Under the pieces are notes generated by a model, which saw nothing but the letters and a program-made list of their open reading frames with translations, was not told the DNA's origin and made no database searches. Positions 31,919-43,218 of a DNA stretch of 64,000 nt are shown here, in pieces. Both the position numbers and the translations under genes were made by a program. Position 1 is the stretch's first letter, and every line of letters starts with the position of its first letter. Source of the stretch: Anagrus nilaparvatae (lineage: Eukaryota > Arthropoda > Insecta > Hymenoptera > Mymaridae); NCBI GenBank assembly GCA_022575985.1, contig JAKSXM010000007.1:31932501-31996500 (forward strand), in the 5' to 3' direction.

Positions 31919-33044
31919 TAGGGACGAACTATCCTATAGGCACATTATGCCAGTGCCTACAGGCCCCCACCAAATGCTATAATTAGAAGGCCCCCACCAA
32001 GTTCAATAATTTAGTAATAAATATTACTAAATTAAAATTAACATTAAATTATTTCTAAAAAAACTATAAATATTATTATTATATAAAAAATGAAAAATAC
32101 GTTCTCGGTTTTGGTCTAATGATTTTTTTAAGAGTACTGCATTTATTTAATTTTAAAAAAATCTTTGATGAATAAGAAATTCGAAATTATACTTTAAATT
32201 TTTATTAATAAATTCTCTAAATTTTTTAATTAAGAAATTTAAATTTTATCAATCTGGGTACCATGCAGTACTCTTGATTTCAAGTTTTTTTTTTTTAAAT
32301 TACTTAATAATTTACTTTGTTTTAGTACTACCTGATTCTAAAATTTTATTAATCATTAAAAATATTATTTAGTATTAAATAATATTGATTATTAATTTAT
32401 TATAATTACTGATATTAATAACTAATATTTTTATTTTTTACTATTATATTATCTATTAATTATTATAATTAACTTTTTACTGTCATACGAATAAATTATT
32501 TTTTTTAAATTTAAATTTAAACGAACTTCCGGTGAATGATAGACATCTATATTGCCGACCATAGAATAAATACATATCTATTCAGCCCAGATGATATGGG
32601 TTAGCTTATGCAGTATTATATTTTTATAATACTGCATATGTATATTTTTAACTAAATAGTAAAAATTAACGTAACTAATTTTAAATCGTAAAATTAACTT
32701 AATCGTATCAGTTGGTTATTTTTTCTATGTCGGTATTATCAAATAAATTGGTTTCAATCTTTCAAATTCAATAATTTGAATTTAAATACTTATAAAATAG
32801 TGTACTGTTTAAAAAAAAAAAAAAAGTTTCGTATGTTGTATCTTTACATTTTCTGCAAATATAAGTTAGAATTTTACTTTTATCAAAGGTGCTAAAATTA
32901 AAAGTAATTGTATTGTAAAATAGATTTATAGATATAGTAAGTATTTTAAATTGCTTAAAGATAGATAAGTAAATTTTTAATTTTAAAAAAAATTAATAAA
33001 TCAAATTTATAAAATTTTAGATTATTTTTTATAGTGCTGTAAGT

Positions 33045-33248
33045 ATGGAAAGAATTGATGACCGACATAAGGCACCCAGAATTTATTTATCTGGGTCTCA
33101 AAAAGCTAAAAAACGGAAAGTAAAAGAGAGTAAAGAAAATGATATTTGAATAAAAACTCCAAAAATGGATTTCTTTTACAAACTTATAGCTCAAGATTCT
33201 TCATCATCTCCAATTTTACCTCAAATTGAATCGCGAAATTGTAGCACA
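33045..33248 (+). pseudogene. hAT transposase exon 1
   Basis: ATG at 33045-33047 opens MERIDDRHKAPRIYLSGSQK and the frame stays meaningful for 68 codons to a GTATGT donor at 33249. One in-frame TGA occurs at codon 37 (33153-33155), after KESKENDI. The Lys-rich stretch (KAKKRKVK) could be a nuclear localisation signal. Exon phase matches exon 2. Confidence 0.65.
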
Positions 33249-33585
33249 GTATGTATCAACAATTTAAAAAAAAATAATACATATTAAATTTAGATATTAT
33301 TATTAAATAATAATACTGACGCAAGACGGGAGGTGGGGTTCTCTGCAGCCGGAGCCCATCATTAACAGCTTGGCGATGCTGCCGGTATGTACCCAAGCTG
33401 CTGGAGGACTCTAAATTTCCGAAGCGAATTATGCTTTTATTCGTGGAGGAATGGCAGAAGCAAGTTAGTGCAAGTGCATGCCGTCAGCTATATCCTCTGT
33501 GATGCAACCAGTCTGCATGTCAGCTGCCCAGAATGTGAGGGGTCGAAGGAGGCCGTTGCACATGGAGCGATGAATTCTTAATGAA

Positions 33586-35087
33586 ATGAAAATGTCTGAA
33601 AAAAACATAAACAAAAGCGCGAATCAAAAGGATAAGAATATCCAAGATCCTTCTACACAGGACAGGGACTGTGAAATTGTAGATGGAGACCAAGAAAGCG
33701 ATATTGTTCAGGCGACTTTTGCCAGTACTTCAATTGGCAAAAACGTCACAAACCTGAACAGATGTCATGCGACCATCGAGAAGTTCTATGATGAGATGCT
33801 TACTTGCGTTGAACAGATGGAGGATAAGATTAAAAAGCAGAATAACATTTCGATGGTAATCCAAGATGGTGTTAGGCTGTTCAAGAATAATCTAAGCATG
33901 TTAAAGACAGTTAAGGGCATGCAAGCCCGAGAAGTCCTCGCCATCGAAACTGAAATTAAGCAGTATATTAGCGAGCAAACTAAAGCCGCTAAACATACAA
34001 ATAAAACGGTTCGAGAAAACTCGGAAGAGGAAAATGATAGTGGAAAACAGACTCCCTCAAAGAAGTCTGCAAGTGAAAAGAGCCCAACAAATTTGGGACT
34101 GAAAGCCAATTCTGCTGCATCTGCGGCAAAACAACACTCAGCTGCCAGGGCAACCAATACGCGAACGCTCCCTAGAGCTACTGTTTCACTGATAAGGCTA
34201 ACAGATGAAACAGTGGTAGCAGCGGAAAGAAATGAAGATAATATGCTGGGACCCTTCCGCAGACAATGAGAGTGACTTTCAAGAGTTCACTGGTCGAAGG
34301 AACAGGAGGAAGAAAAGAAAAAAGGCAGAGAGAGAAAAGGAGGAAGGAAAAAGAAATAAAAAGAAAGCAAACGCTAATGGGAAAGCGAAGCTTCCCAGAG
34401 CTAGAGACAAAGCAGTCGCGATTAAGCTTCCAGAAGGGAGAGCGTACGCCGATGTCTTGAAGCAGATCAAGGAGAGCGTTATAGGAGAAGCCACTGCAAC
34501 TAACATCTGTGCAGTTCGGAAAACCCAAGCTGGTAACGTATTGATCGAGATGCGAGGAAAAGCAGAAGGCAGTTAAGGCAACAATGGGAGAGAGCGTGAA
34601 TGTCACATGTCTGACAACACGCCGAACTCTTCAGATTCAGGACATCGATTGCCTTACAACAAGAGAGGAAGTAGAGGTAGTCTTGAAAGACGTTCTAAAG
34701 GAAACCGGCCCGATCATGGTGAAGCTATCTCAACCTAATATTCGGGAACAGAGATCAGCCACGGTCGAGCTGGACGAGAAGGCGGCATTCAAGCTGATAA
34801 AGAAAGGCAGCATTAAGCTAGGCTTGGGCAGTTGTAGAGTAAGACTACAGGCAACTCCGCTTAGATGCTTCAGATGTTTAGCGTATGGTCACATAGCAGG
34901 TAATTGCAAAGGACCCGATCGAAGCAAACTATGCTTTAAATGTGGGATGGGAAACCACAAGGTAGTCGAATGTACAGGGAAGCTGCAATGCTTCCTGTGC
35001 AAAGCTGCAAAATTAAAGGAAAAAGAGCTCAAACACTTCCCAGGTTCCAGGAAGTGCTCTGAGTTCCAAAAAGCGATCAGAAAATGA
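33586..35087 (+). pseudogene. R1-clade ORF1 (Gag-like, CCHC), two frame breaks
   Basis: Encodes the RNA-binding Gag-like protein. Three consecutive open segments in different frames (33586-34269, 34232-34576, 34584-35087) together give about 500 residues, a normal ORF1 length for R1-clade elements. The middle segment is a highly basic Lys/Arg tract. The last one contains zinc knuckles CFRCLAYGHIAGNC and CFKCGMGNHKVVEC, then CFLC, the usual R1-type triple. The start is ATG at 33586. It ends in ATGA shared with ORF2 (35084-35087), suggesting termination-reinitiation coupling. Confidence 0.88.
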
Positions 35088-38080
35088 TCAAGGTAGTCCA
35101 AGGAAACATGCACAGAAGCTGGACTGCAAACCAGCTTATGTATCAAACTCAGAGAGAGATCAAGGCAGACCTTTGGATCATCAGCGAGCAGTACCGAGGG
35201 GGTAATCCAAATCCAGCTACCTGGTTCGACGACGAACTCGGAACAGCAGCTATTTGGATCGCTAATCAAGAAAAAGTACCAGTAGAAGCATCAGGAAGAG
35301 ATAGGGGCTTTGTGTGGGTTAGAAGTAAAACTATAACTTACGTGAGCTGCTACCTTACCCCGACCGGACCTAGACAGGAGTATTATATGAAATTGTTAGG
35401 CATAGAAGACTTTGCGAGAGATGCGGGTAGAAACATAATTGTTGCAGGCGATTTTAACGCCAAGGCTGTTGACTGGGGCATGCCCTACACTGACTCATAA
35501 GGGGCGGCGACCCTTGAAATGGTATCCAGGCTGGAACTCGTTGTCTTGAACGTGGGTAACACCACTACCTTTAGAAGGGACGGCTATAACGAGACGATAA
35601 TTGACGTGTCTTTCGCATCTGAAGGCCTGAGCACAAGAGTGAATAACTGGCACGTCATGGAAGATTTTACAGCGAGCGACCACCAGTATATTTCGTTTGA
35701 AATCCAGCACGAACGACAGCCTCCCGGCGAGGCATATAGGCCGAAACCAAGAGGTTGGAATCTCAATAAGCTGAATAAAGAACGATTCATACAAGTTTTA
35801 TCGATGGGACAAGGGGCAATTCTAGAGAATCCCCGCAGAGTAGGAAGTAAGGAAGACGCGGAGAAACTAGTATCCGAAGTAATGACGCTGAATAAGAAAG
35901 CCTGTGATGCTTCCATGCCTCGAAAAAGGTTCAATGGAAAGAACCCACCTGTGTACTGGTGGAACCCAGAAATTGCAGAGCTCCGTAGACAAAGCCACAA
36001 GACGGGAAGAAGAGCGACTAGAGCAAAGTCCCGCGGAGAAGCAAGGGAACTCATGAACGTTCACAAAGAAGTTAAGCGATCCTTAAGGCAGGCGATCAAC
36101 GCCAGCAAAATTCGCTGTGAAAGAAAGCTATGTATTGAAGTTGACAACGACCCCTGGGGACTTTGCTTCAAGATAGTTACGAAGAAGCTGAGGGGCTTCG
36201 CGGCCAGCTCGCTAATGGACGAAGAGGAGGCAAAAACAGTCGTTAATGCCCTATTCCCGACGCACCCGACAAGAGTGGATCAAGAGGATAACATCAATGT
36301 GGAGGATATCCCGGACTTTACGCAAGAAGAGCTGTTCGCTGCCGTGGACTCCCTTAGAAATAAGAAAGCTCCCGGCCCAGACGGTATACCAGCCGAGATT
36401 ATAAGATTAGCTGCACACGAGTGTCCATCATTGATGCTAAGGATGTACAACACATGCATCCGAACAGGAGTCTTTAGCAGACGATGGAAAAAGGCAATAC
36501 TGGTACTTATCAGCAAAGGAAAGGGTGATCCTACACTCCCATCCTACTGGCGACCACTAGGACTTTTGGATACAGCGGGAAAAAGCTTCGAAAAGATGCT
36601 TCAACCTCATATCTTAAACGCTGTAGAAGCAGCGGGAGACTTATCTCCTCGACAATACGGCTTTAGACGGGGGCGGTCCACCATAGGGGCAGTGAAGAAG
36701 GCCGTTGACGCGATAGCGAGGGCCCAAATGGGTAATCATTACTCTCGTAAAATTACTCTTTTGGTTACCCTTGATGTCAAGAATGCATTTAACTCGGCAA
36801 AGTGGACAGACTTCCTGCAAGGACTGAGTGACTTCGCAGTACCCAAATATTTGATGCGGGTAATGAAGAGCTACCTAAGTGACCGAGTACTCTTGTACGA
36901 GACTCTACAAGGTAAAAGGAGTAGGAAAGTGACAGCTGGCGCGGCTCAGGGTTCGGTACTGGGACCTGACTTATGGAACATTTCTTATGATGGTATCCTG
37001 AGACTGGAGCTAGCGGATGGCTGCTTCATGATAGGTTATGCGGATGATATTGCTCTCGTAATCATAGCAAGAAACGTACAACAGGCTCAGAACAGCTTGA
37101 ACGTTTGCATGGTAAATACAAACATTTGGATGGAAGAGCATGGATTAAGTCTTGCAGCTGCTAAGACAGAGATCGTAATGTTTACGGGGAAGCAAATTCA
37201 AACTGTCATCCCGATACGAATCGACGAGCATACTGTCATAGAGACGAAAAGGTTCGTTAAATATCTAGGGATAACTCTGGACACGAAGCTGAGTTATTGG
37301 GAGCACATCTCCCAAAGGGTCAAGAAGGCAGGTACCACGACGCAAACCCTGAGCAGGCTGATGTCAAATATGAACGGCCCGAAGTCAAGCAAGAGGAAGC
37401 TACTAATGTCTGTAACTCACTCCATCCTATTGTATGGAGCAGAAATTTGGGGGAAGGCGTTAGACAAGGATATGTATTCGAAAGGCATAATAAGAGTTCA
37501 GAGGCAAGGTGCTCTGAGGGTTTCTTGCGCGTACAGGACTGTCTCGGAAGCGGCAGTCCTTGTGATCGCAGGCATTATCCCAATTAAGCTCCTCGCCAAA
37601 GAGCGTAAACTTATTTATGATAGAAAAAATGAAGGCGACGTCGACCGTATCAAAGCGGAAGTTAGGAGGGATGTGATGCTGGAGTGGCAGACACTCTGGA
37701 AGGATCGCACAGACAGCGCATGGACCAGGCGTCTCATAAAAGATGTCGCTCCATGGATCCAGAGAGAACATGGAGAAGTGAATTACTTCTTGACCCAGTT
37801 TCTAAGTGGACACGGGCTTTTTCAGTCCTATCTCTTCTGGATGGGCAAAGTTAGAAGCTTCGAATGTGTGTTCTGTCCCGGAAAGCGCGATAATGCTTAT
37901 CACACGTTCTTTCGTTGCGATCGGTGGGTGATCAAAAGGAGGGAATTGGAGGCGGAAATATGGGACATTACGCCTGACAATGTCGTTGAAAGAATGCTTC
38001 AAAATGAAGAAGGATGGAGTGCTGTTGCAAGACTCGTGGAGGATATTCTGAGAACTAAAAAGCTATTGACGACACCCTAA
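35084..38080 (+). pseudogene. R1-clade ORF2 (AP endonuclease and RT), one in-frame stop
   Basis: Would be about 998 codons. The N-terminal apurinic-like endonuclease shows VQGNMHRSW, an E in 'IISEQY' and VAGDFNAKAVDWG. A TAA at 35498-35500 interrupts the frame after PYTDS, in the middle of the endonuclease, but the same frame continues open for 860 codons and keeps the endonuclease end (ASDHQYI). The RT has KAPGPDGIPAEII, motif A LDVKNAFNSAKW, motif B GAAQGSVLGPDLW and catalytic YADD (residues 507-510 counted from 35519). A C-terminal cysteine motif (CVFC...HTFFRC) follows. A single base change could account for the break, so the copy looks recently dead, or the stop may be a sequence error. 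Confidence 0.92.
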
Positions 38081-38523
38081 CTAGGAGCCGTGTGTACAAG
38101 CGACCGAGATGGACAGTTTTTGCACGCGGCACCAAAGAGGGGACAATGTAGGACGTACAAGGATATCTATTTATTTATTTATTTATTTATATACTTATTT
38201 ACTTATTTATTTATTTATATATTTATTTATTTATAAACATACTTATTTATCTAGTTGACGACACGGCGAAATAACAAGAAGGAGAAAGAAAGGATTAATG
38301 GATGGAAGGATCTTCAACCAAAGAAGATACATGGCCGTCAACCCGATGTAAGTATGTATGATGAGGGGTGAGTTTAGTCGGTAAACATGGGGCAATGCAT
38401 TCTTTGCAGAGTGCCTTGCCATCATGGAGTCCGACACTGTTCAGAACACCGGGTTCTGTTCGTGTGTAACGCATTCTCACCTCTCTGCCAGTGTGCAAAA
38501 AAAAAAAAAAAAAAAAAAAAAAA
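38081..38523 (+). other. R1 3' UTR with (TTTA)n and poly-A tail
   Basis: A (TTTA/TTAT)n microsatellite lies at 38167-38240 and the poly-A tail at 38496-38523. The intervening sequence is non-coding. Confidence 0.85.
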
Positions 38524-38622
38524 ATTATTAAACAATAAATTTATATATCCTCTAAAATAATTATTCCAATCTATCATTTCTTAATTTGCATTATTTATTA
38601 CACATTAAATTATTGTTTATAG

Positions 38623-38721
38623 GAGGATAATGGCAACGGTTCTGCTAAAAAAGACACCGAGTTTAGAGACGAAGAATTTCAAAATTATCAAGATGATCAG
38701 CGGGATGAGGTTGAATCAATG
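38623..38721 (+). pseudogene. hAT transposase exon 2
   Basis: An AG acceptor at 38621-38622 and a GTAAAG donor at 38722 bound 33 acidic codons (EDNGNGSAKKDTEF onward), in phase with exons 1 and 3. Non-coding intron sequence surrounds it; 38724-39424 holds nothing else recognisable. Confidence 0.6.
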
Positions 38722-39436
38722 GTAAAGGAAAAATAAATAAATAAAATTATGTATCTTATACATTATAATATATAATATATAAGATTTTTTAAGTATAATG
38801 TCATTTAATTTTATTACTTATAATTAAAAACGCAAAAACTAATAATATATTATATAATATACCGTATAGGAGCCGGTTTCGATCAGAAGTCATTGTCTTA
38901 CAGATAGCCCTATCTTTTTTTCTTGAAAATAAAGTTTAAAAATTTATAATTTGGGTTAAATATTGCTGTAGCTATTTAGGACAAGTCTATATATTACAAA
39001 TAAAAAAACATCTAATTTATTGATGGTTTATTAATAATTTACGATTATTAAAAAATTACAAGGTTAGGTTATTTTGATCGAGGGAATTTGATTTTTGATT
39101 ACCGTATCAGTTTAATCAATTTATTTTTCGATCCATTTAAAAAACTCAGTTTAAAACGTGCACTCTTGATTATTAATTATTAATTTAATTAAAAATCTAA
39201 TTTTTATATGTAATTAAGTATAAAGAGAGTAAATTTTAAGGACTAGAAATAAATAAAACAAAGATATTACGTGATTTAAAAGTAAAGTAAGAGTGTGTAG
39301 TTACATTTTTAGACGAATTACCTTTTCTCTGTGCTTGTTTTTCAATACTTATTATTATTAATGCGGGTAAATATTTGACAAAATACCTGTTTTTTAACAT
39401 AAAGTAACGTTTTAAAAATTTAAATTAATTAAAATA

Positions 39437-39544
39437 TTGATAAAAAAGAAGAAAACGATTTTTCGCGAGTGAATGTATTTATTATTTTTCAAAATTTAGA
39501 CGTTTCGAAGCACATAGCTTCCTTTTCAATACTAAAAATAATAG
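39437..39544 (-). repeat. PLE2 terminal repeat (3' copy)
   Basis: 108 bp, identical to 42968-43075 except at one base (TTTTTCGCGAG versus TTTTTTGCGAG). It contains the hammerhead-like sequence. Confidence 0.92.
39499..39532 (-). ncRNA. degenerate hammerhead-ribozyme-like motif (3' copy)
   Basis: The minus strand reads TATTGAAAAGG, the hairpin GAAGC-tatgt-GCTTC, then GAAAC and GTC. GAAAC-GUC after a stable stem II is the pattern of minimal hammerheads known from Penelope-like elements. The 5' core CUGAUGA is degraded to UUGAAAA, so self-cleavage is improbable. Confidence 0.45.
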
Positions 39545-40102
39545 TGTCATATAGCAACATATGTATACAAAAAGTATAAAATAAGTAATTGCAAACTTAA
39601 AATTAATACTTACAAAATAATTAATGTTTGATACATAAAAATACAAAAAATGTATTAGTCAAAGAACATGTAATAACCTAAAAATTTAAATTATATAAAT
39701 AAATTAAAAATATATGATAACAATTTTAAAACATAATAATTTTTTAACATACGAATAAATTACTATTAATAAAAATAATATCCATTGAGAAAAAATAGTA
39801 AAAAATTTAGAAAAAACTATGAAAAAAAATGAAAAAAATATATATGTGTTTATACATGTTGAAATTATTGTTATTTGTGTAAACAACAGCAGAAGTAAAA
39901 ACGCTCTGATTTGAAAAAATGTAAATTTATGTAAATTAGATACTATTTATGCCCTCTGTTAATGAAAAATGTATATAATCTAAATTTTAATTTATGTAGA
40001 TAAAACAGATGACTGTCACTATGGTATGTAAATAAACAAAAACATAAACACTGATACATTATTTTAAAAGAATGAATTTTAACATTAATGCATGATAAAT
40101 TA

Positions 40103-40771
40103 TCACATATATTTTTTCATTTTATGTAAAGTAAACAGATAGGGTTTAAATAGTTTATGAGAGTCCTCCTGTTTATTTATAGAATTAGATTGCATGTTAA
40201 TATGTAATCTTTCACTAATTCTTCTTTTATGATAAGATGGTTCATGATCTAGTATCTTGAAATTTTGCCAATAAAAGTTGTGTTTAGTGCTTTTATGATG
40301 TTTTATAATTACTGGGTCATCCTCATTTATAGTATATAATGAAACGTCATTGGATGCATTGTTGTCAGGGGCTTTGGATTTGGATCTAGTCAACATGTTG
40401 TGTGAATTGCCTTGTTTGCGTTTTATATCCAATTCTATCAATTTTTCAACCCCACTTTGATGTTCATCAATTCTTACAAGGCATTGTCTTTTGGTTTCAC
40501 CAACATACGATGCAGTGCAATCATTACATTCTATTTTATATACAACTTTAGGATGATCACCTTTGTTTAATTTGTCTTTGGCTTTGACCACAACGTTATT
40601 TAAATTGTTTGGAATTCTAGGTATAGCGATGATGTTGTGTATTTTTAGAATTCTTTGAATACTTTGAAAAAAACCAGGAACAAATGGAATGCTGACTTTT
40701 AGTTTTTTTAATAAAACATTCCTTTCAATATCAATAACATTGTTATTGCTGATACTATTATCAATTCTATA
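40103..40771 (-). pseudogene. PLE2 GIY-YIG endonuclease domain
   Basis: Continues in the same frame as the RT after one TAG at 40772-40774. Past a linker (GFFQSIQRILKIHNIIAIPR) it shows the GIY-like VVYKIEC, a C-x2-C pair (CNDC), the YIG-like SYVGETKR, R..EH and further conserved positions (HNFYWQNFKILD). The C-x2-C within the GIY-YIG core is typical of EN+ Penelope-like elements. The enzyme nicks target DNA. The domain appears intact, but it is cut off from the RT by the amber codon unless that is read through. Confidence 0.9.
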
Positions 40772-42814
40772 CTAAATATGATCCAATCTTTTTTTGACAT
40801 AATAATTTATAAACTTTATGGGATAGTTGTTTTGTGCTAAATACTGTTTGACAATGTTAACATTCTCTTGATGATGGATAGGGTCAGATAATAAAATGGC
40901 CTTATCAATTAAAGTGTAGACCATACCAATTTTGTGGTATTTTGTATGGCTGGAATTAAAATTTAAAAAACGTCCAGAGAAGGTTGGTTTCCTATACCAA
41001 TTGTAAGTAAGTTGACCATTATTTCTGTGAATACTAACATCCAAAAAGTTTATAGTATTATTAATTTCAATTTCATGAGTGAACTGTAAACGGGGATGGT
41101 AACTATTAAATATTTGTAGCATACTCTCAATTTTATTGTTTGGGATGCAAGTGATGATGTCATCAACATATCTATAGAAAAATGTGGGTGTGAAATCCAA
41201 CTTACTAAGACAATCAATTTCAAGATCATCCAACACTATGTCAGCAAATATGGAAGAGACTGAGGACCCCATCGGGCTACCATAAATCTGTTTGTAATAT
41301 CGATTATTAAATTGTAAAAATGTGTTATTATTTAAGAAATCTATTGCATGAAAAAATTCAAATAAAGGTATGTTGGTGTGTTTTGTGATTTGAGCATATC
41401 TTCTTTCAATACCAGATTTTACCAAATCAAAAGGTACGTTGGTAAACAATGATGTTGCATCTAAACTAACTAATATGTGGTCGTCAGGAATTTTTAAATC
41501 TTTAATTTTATGAATAAACTCATTACTATTCTTTATGTGTGAAGATGGTTTCTTGGTACTTTTATTGAGTAAAGAAGTAATATACTTAGAAATAAATTGT
41601 GTGGGAGTATTTATAGTAGATAAAACAGGTCTGAACTTGAAACATAATTTACCATCTGCATCATAGAAAATTTTATGTATTTTTGGTAAACCATAAAGTC
41701 TAGGAATAATAGTATCAGTTTGTGTGAAAGCATATCTATGGTACTCTTTGTCCAAAAAACCATTCAAGTTCCAAATCTGCAAAAAATCTTTTGTGTTGGT
41801 TCTCAATTCTTTGAGTGGGTTATAATCCAATTCAATGTAAGTTGATGTATCTCTCAATAGTATTTCCATTTCTTTGATATAATCATTTTTAGTGGTTGCG
41901 ACCGTGATGTTTCCTTTATCAGAATTGGTAAAAAACAATTTGTTGTCTTTGATTTTTAAAAATTCTTTTGTAAAAATGACATCAAACTGGAAATTTTTAT
42001 CATATTTATTTAAATGTTTTTTATTGTATAAATGATTGTTCACACTGGAAATCACACCATATCTAATTTCGTCTATAGTCTCAGCAGGAAGATCAGTATG
42101 TTGAATTAGATTTTCTATGCTTTTGATGGTATCAATGGCACATTTATTTTGTAACCCTGGATTGGTACAGAATTTCTGTCCCATAGAAACAGTGTTAACA
42201 ACTCTCTCAGGAATAGGAATATCGGTTAAGTTTATGAACCATTTGTTATTATTATTATTATTATTATTGTCAGTTGAATTATTATCTTGCATAATACTTG
42301 GTTCATTTCCTCTGATGTTATTACGGAGAATGTCGTCACAATTACTATTATTATTATTATCAATATTAATGATACTGCTGTTAAAGGGAAAATTATCTTC
42401 AGACCTCCTCAGGATATTGTTGATTTTATTATCATGCTTTTTGGTCAATTTTTGTTTGATGTTATCTATATAATTTTGATAAAAAGATTTGAAGTCATCA
42501 AAAAATGTTCTGTTTAGGATTTTTTTGAGAAGAAAATCTAAATTTTCAATTTTTTTAGTAAGAAATCTTATGTGGATGTTAATGTCATAGATTTCAATTT
42601 TTAACATTTTTTTGATGAAAATTTGTTTGCAAAATGTGAATTTCCTAAATCCAAAATTACTATAAAAATGTAGATGTTTTAGGTTGCCATGTATATGGTA
42701 TAAATGATTAGGTAATATATCTTTGGTTCTACATGTAAGTAGAAAATTTCTATGTAATTTGGCAAAAGTTAATTTCTTCATAGAATTAATAAATAATCTA
42801 GATTTGTACATCAC
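40772..42814 (-). CDS. PLE2 reverse transcriptase (Penelope type)
   Basis: 680 residues from ATG 42812-42814 to TAG 40772-40774. The N-terminal 200 residues are basic and include poly-Asn runs encoded by ATT/AAT repeats (42244-42270, 42346-42362). RT signatures in order are RLYGLPKIHK (372-381), FRPVLSTINTPT (about 394), motif A VSLDATSLFTNVP (449-461), motif B GSPMGSSVSS (512-521) and the catalytic YVDD (549-552), followed by a thumb-like region. These are diagnostic of Penelope-like RTs, which are related to telomerase. The frame is intact; only the amber codon separates it from the endonuclease. Confidence 0.93.
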   Translation of the reverse strand: MMYKSRLFINSMKKLTFAKLHRNFLLTCRTKDILPNHLYHIHGNLKHLHFYSNFGFRKFTFCKQIFIKKMLKIEIYDINIHIRFLTKKIENLDFLLKKILNRTFFDDFKSFYQNYIDNIKQKLTKKHDNKINNILRRSEDNFPFNSSIINIDNNNNSNCDDILRNNIRGNEPSIMQDNNSTDNNNNNNNNKWFINLTDIPIPERVVNTVSMGQKFCTNPGLQNKCAIDTIKSIENLIQHTDLPAETIDEIRYGVISSVNNHLYNKKHLNKYDKNFQFDVIFTKEFLKIKDNKLFFTNSDKGNITVATTKNDYIKEMEILLRDTSTYIELDYNPLKELRTNTKDFLQIWNLNGFLDKEYHRYAFTQTDTIIPRLYGLPKIHKIFYDADGKLCFKFRPVLSTINTPTQFISKYITSLLNKSTKKPSSHIKNSNEFIHKIKDLKIPDDHILVSLDATSLFTNVPFDLVKSGIERRYAQITKHTNIPLFEFFHAIDFLNNNTFLQFNNRYYKQIYGSPMGSSVSSIFADIVLDDLEIDCLSKLDFTPTFFYRYVDDIITCIPNNKIESMLQIFNSYHPRLQFTHEIEINNTINFLDVSIHRNNGQLTYNWYRKPTFSGRFLNFNSSHTKYHKIGMVYTLIDKAILLSDPIHHQENVNIVKQYLAQNNYPIKFINYYVKKRLDHI

Positions 42815-42967
42815 ATCTACGCCATAATGATTTTTAATATGTTATAAGTAAGATGATATTTTATTTAAAGAAGTTTTGCAATTACTGTTGTTATTTCTGG
42901 GGACATCATTTAATCCAAGTCCAATCATTATAAATATTGTTTGTTTATACACTCGATAAAAATATAA

Positions 42968-43075
42968 TTGATAAAAAAGAAGAAAACGATTTTTTGCGAG
43001 TGAATGTATTTATTATTTTTCAAAATTTAGACGTTTCGAAGCACATAGCTTCCTTTTCAATACTAAAAATAATAG
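42968..43075 (-). repeat. PLE2 terminal repeat (5' copy) with hammerhead-like motif
   Basis: Partner of 39437-39544. The same degenerate hammerhead-like sequence occurs at 43030-43063. The inverted pair 42932-42960/43094-43122 brackets this copy. Confidence 0.9.
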
Positions 43076-43218
43076 ACAATACTTAAAATAATATACATTC
43101 ACTTTTATCGAGTGTATAAACAAACAATATTTAATTAAAATATTGTTTATTTACGTTTAAAAATAAATAACAGATACAATATAGGTATAGATGTTACACA
43201 TAAATTTTGAAACAAATT

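Larger units (their letters stand above)
33314..38523 (+). mobile_element. nearly complete R1-clade non-LTR retrotransposon
   Basis: Spans a GC-richer 5' UTR (from about 33314), ORF1, ORF2, a 3' UTR with (TTTA)n, and a 28-A tail ending at 38523. The flanks attattaaataataa (33299-33313) and attattaaacaataa (38524-38538) form a 15-bp target duplication with one mismatch. It sits in hAT intron 1, in the same direction as the host gene. Its base composition is clearly richer in G+C than its surroundings. Confidence 0.93.
39440..43130 (-). mobile_element. nearly complete EN+ Penelope-like element (PLE2)
   Basis: A perfect 15-bp duplication, ttaattaaaatattg, flanks it (39425-39439 and 43131-43145). 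Inside are terminal direct repeats of 108 bp (39437-39544 and 42968-43075; one mismatch, slightly overlapping the duplication on the left) and one long frame coding RT then GIY-YIG endonuclease. The 5' end also has an inverted pair (42932-42960 and 43094-43122, motif gtttatacactcgataaaa), as is common for Penelope-like elements. It lies in hAT intron 2, antisense to the host gene. Confidence 0.93.

Noticed and set aside
34178..34606. minus-strand ORFs within R1 ORF1
   Set aside because: They are antisense to a Lys/Arg-rich Gag-like region and show no domain.
42117..42517. plus-strand Leu/Ile-rich ORFs opposite PLE2 RT
   Set aside because: They are antisense shadows of the Asn-rich N-terminal part of the Penelope RT.
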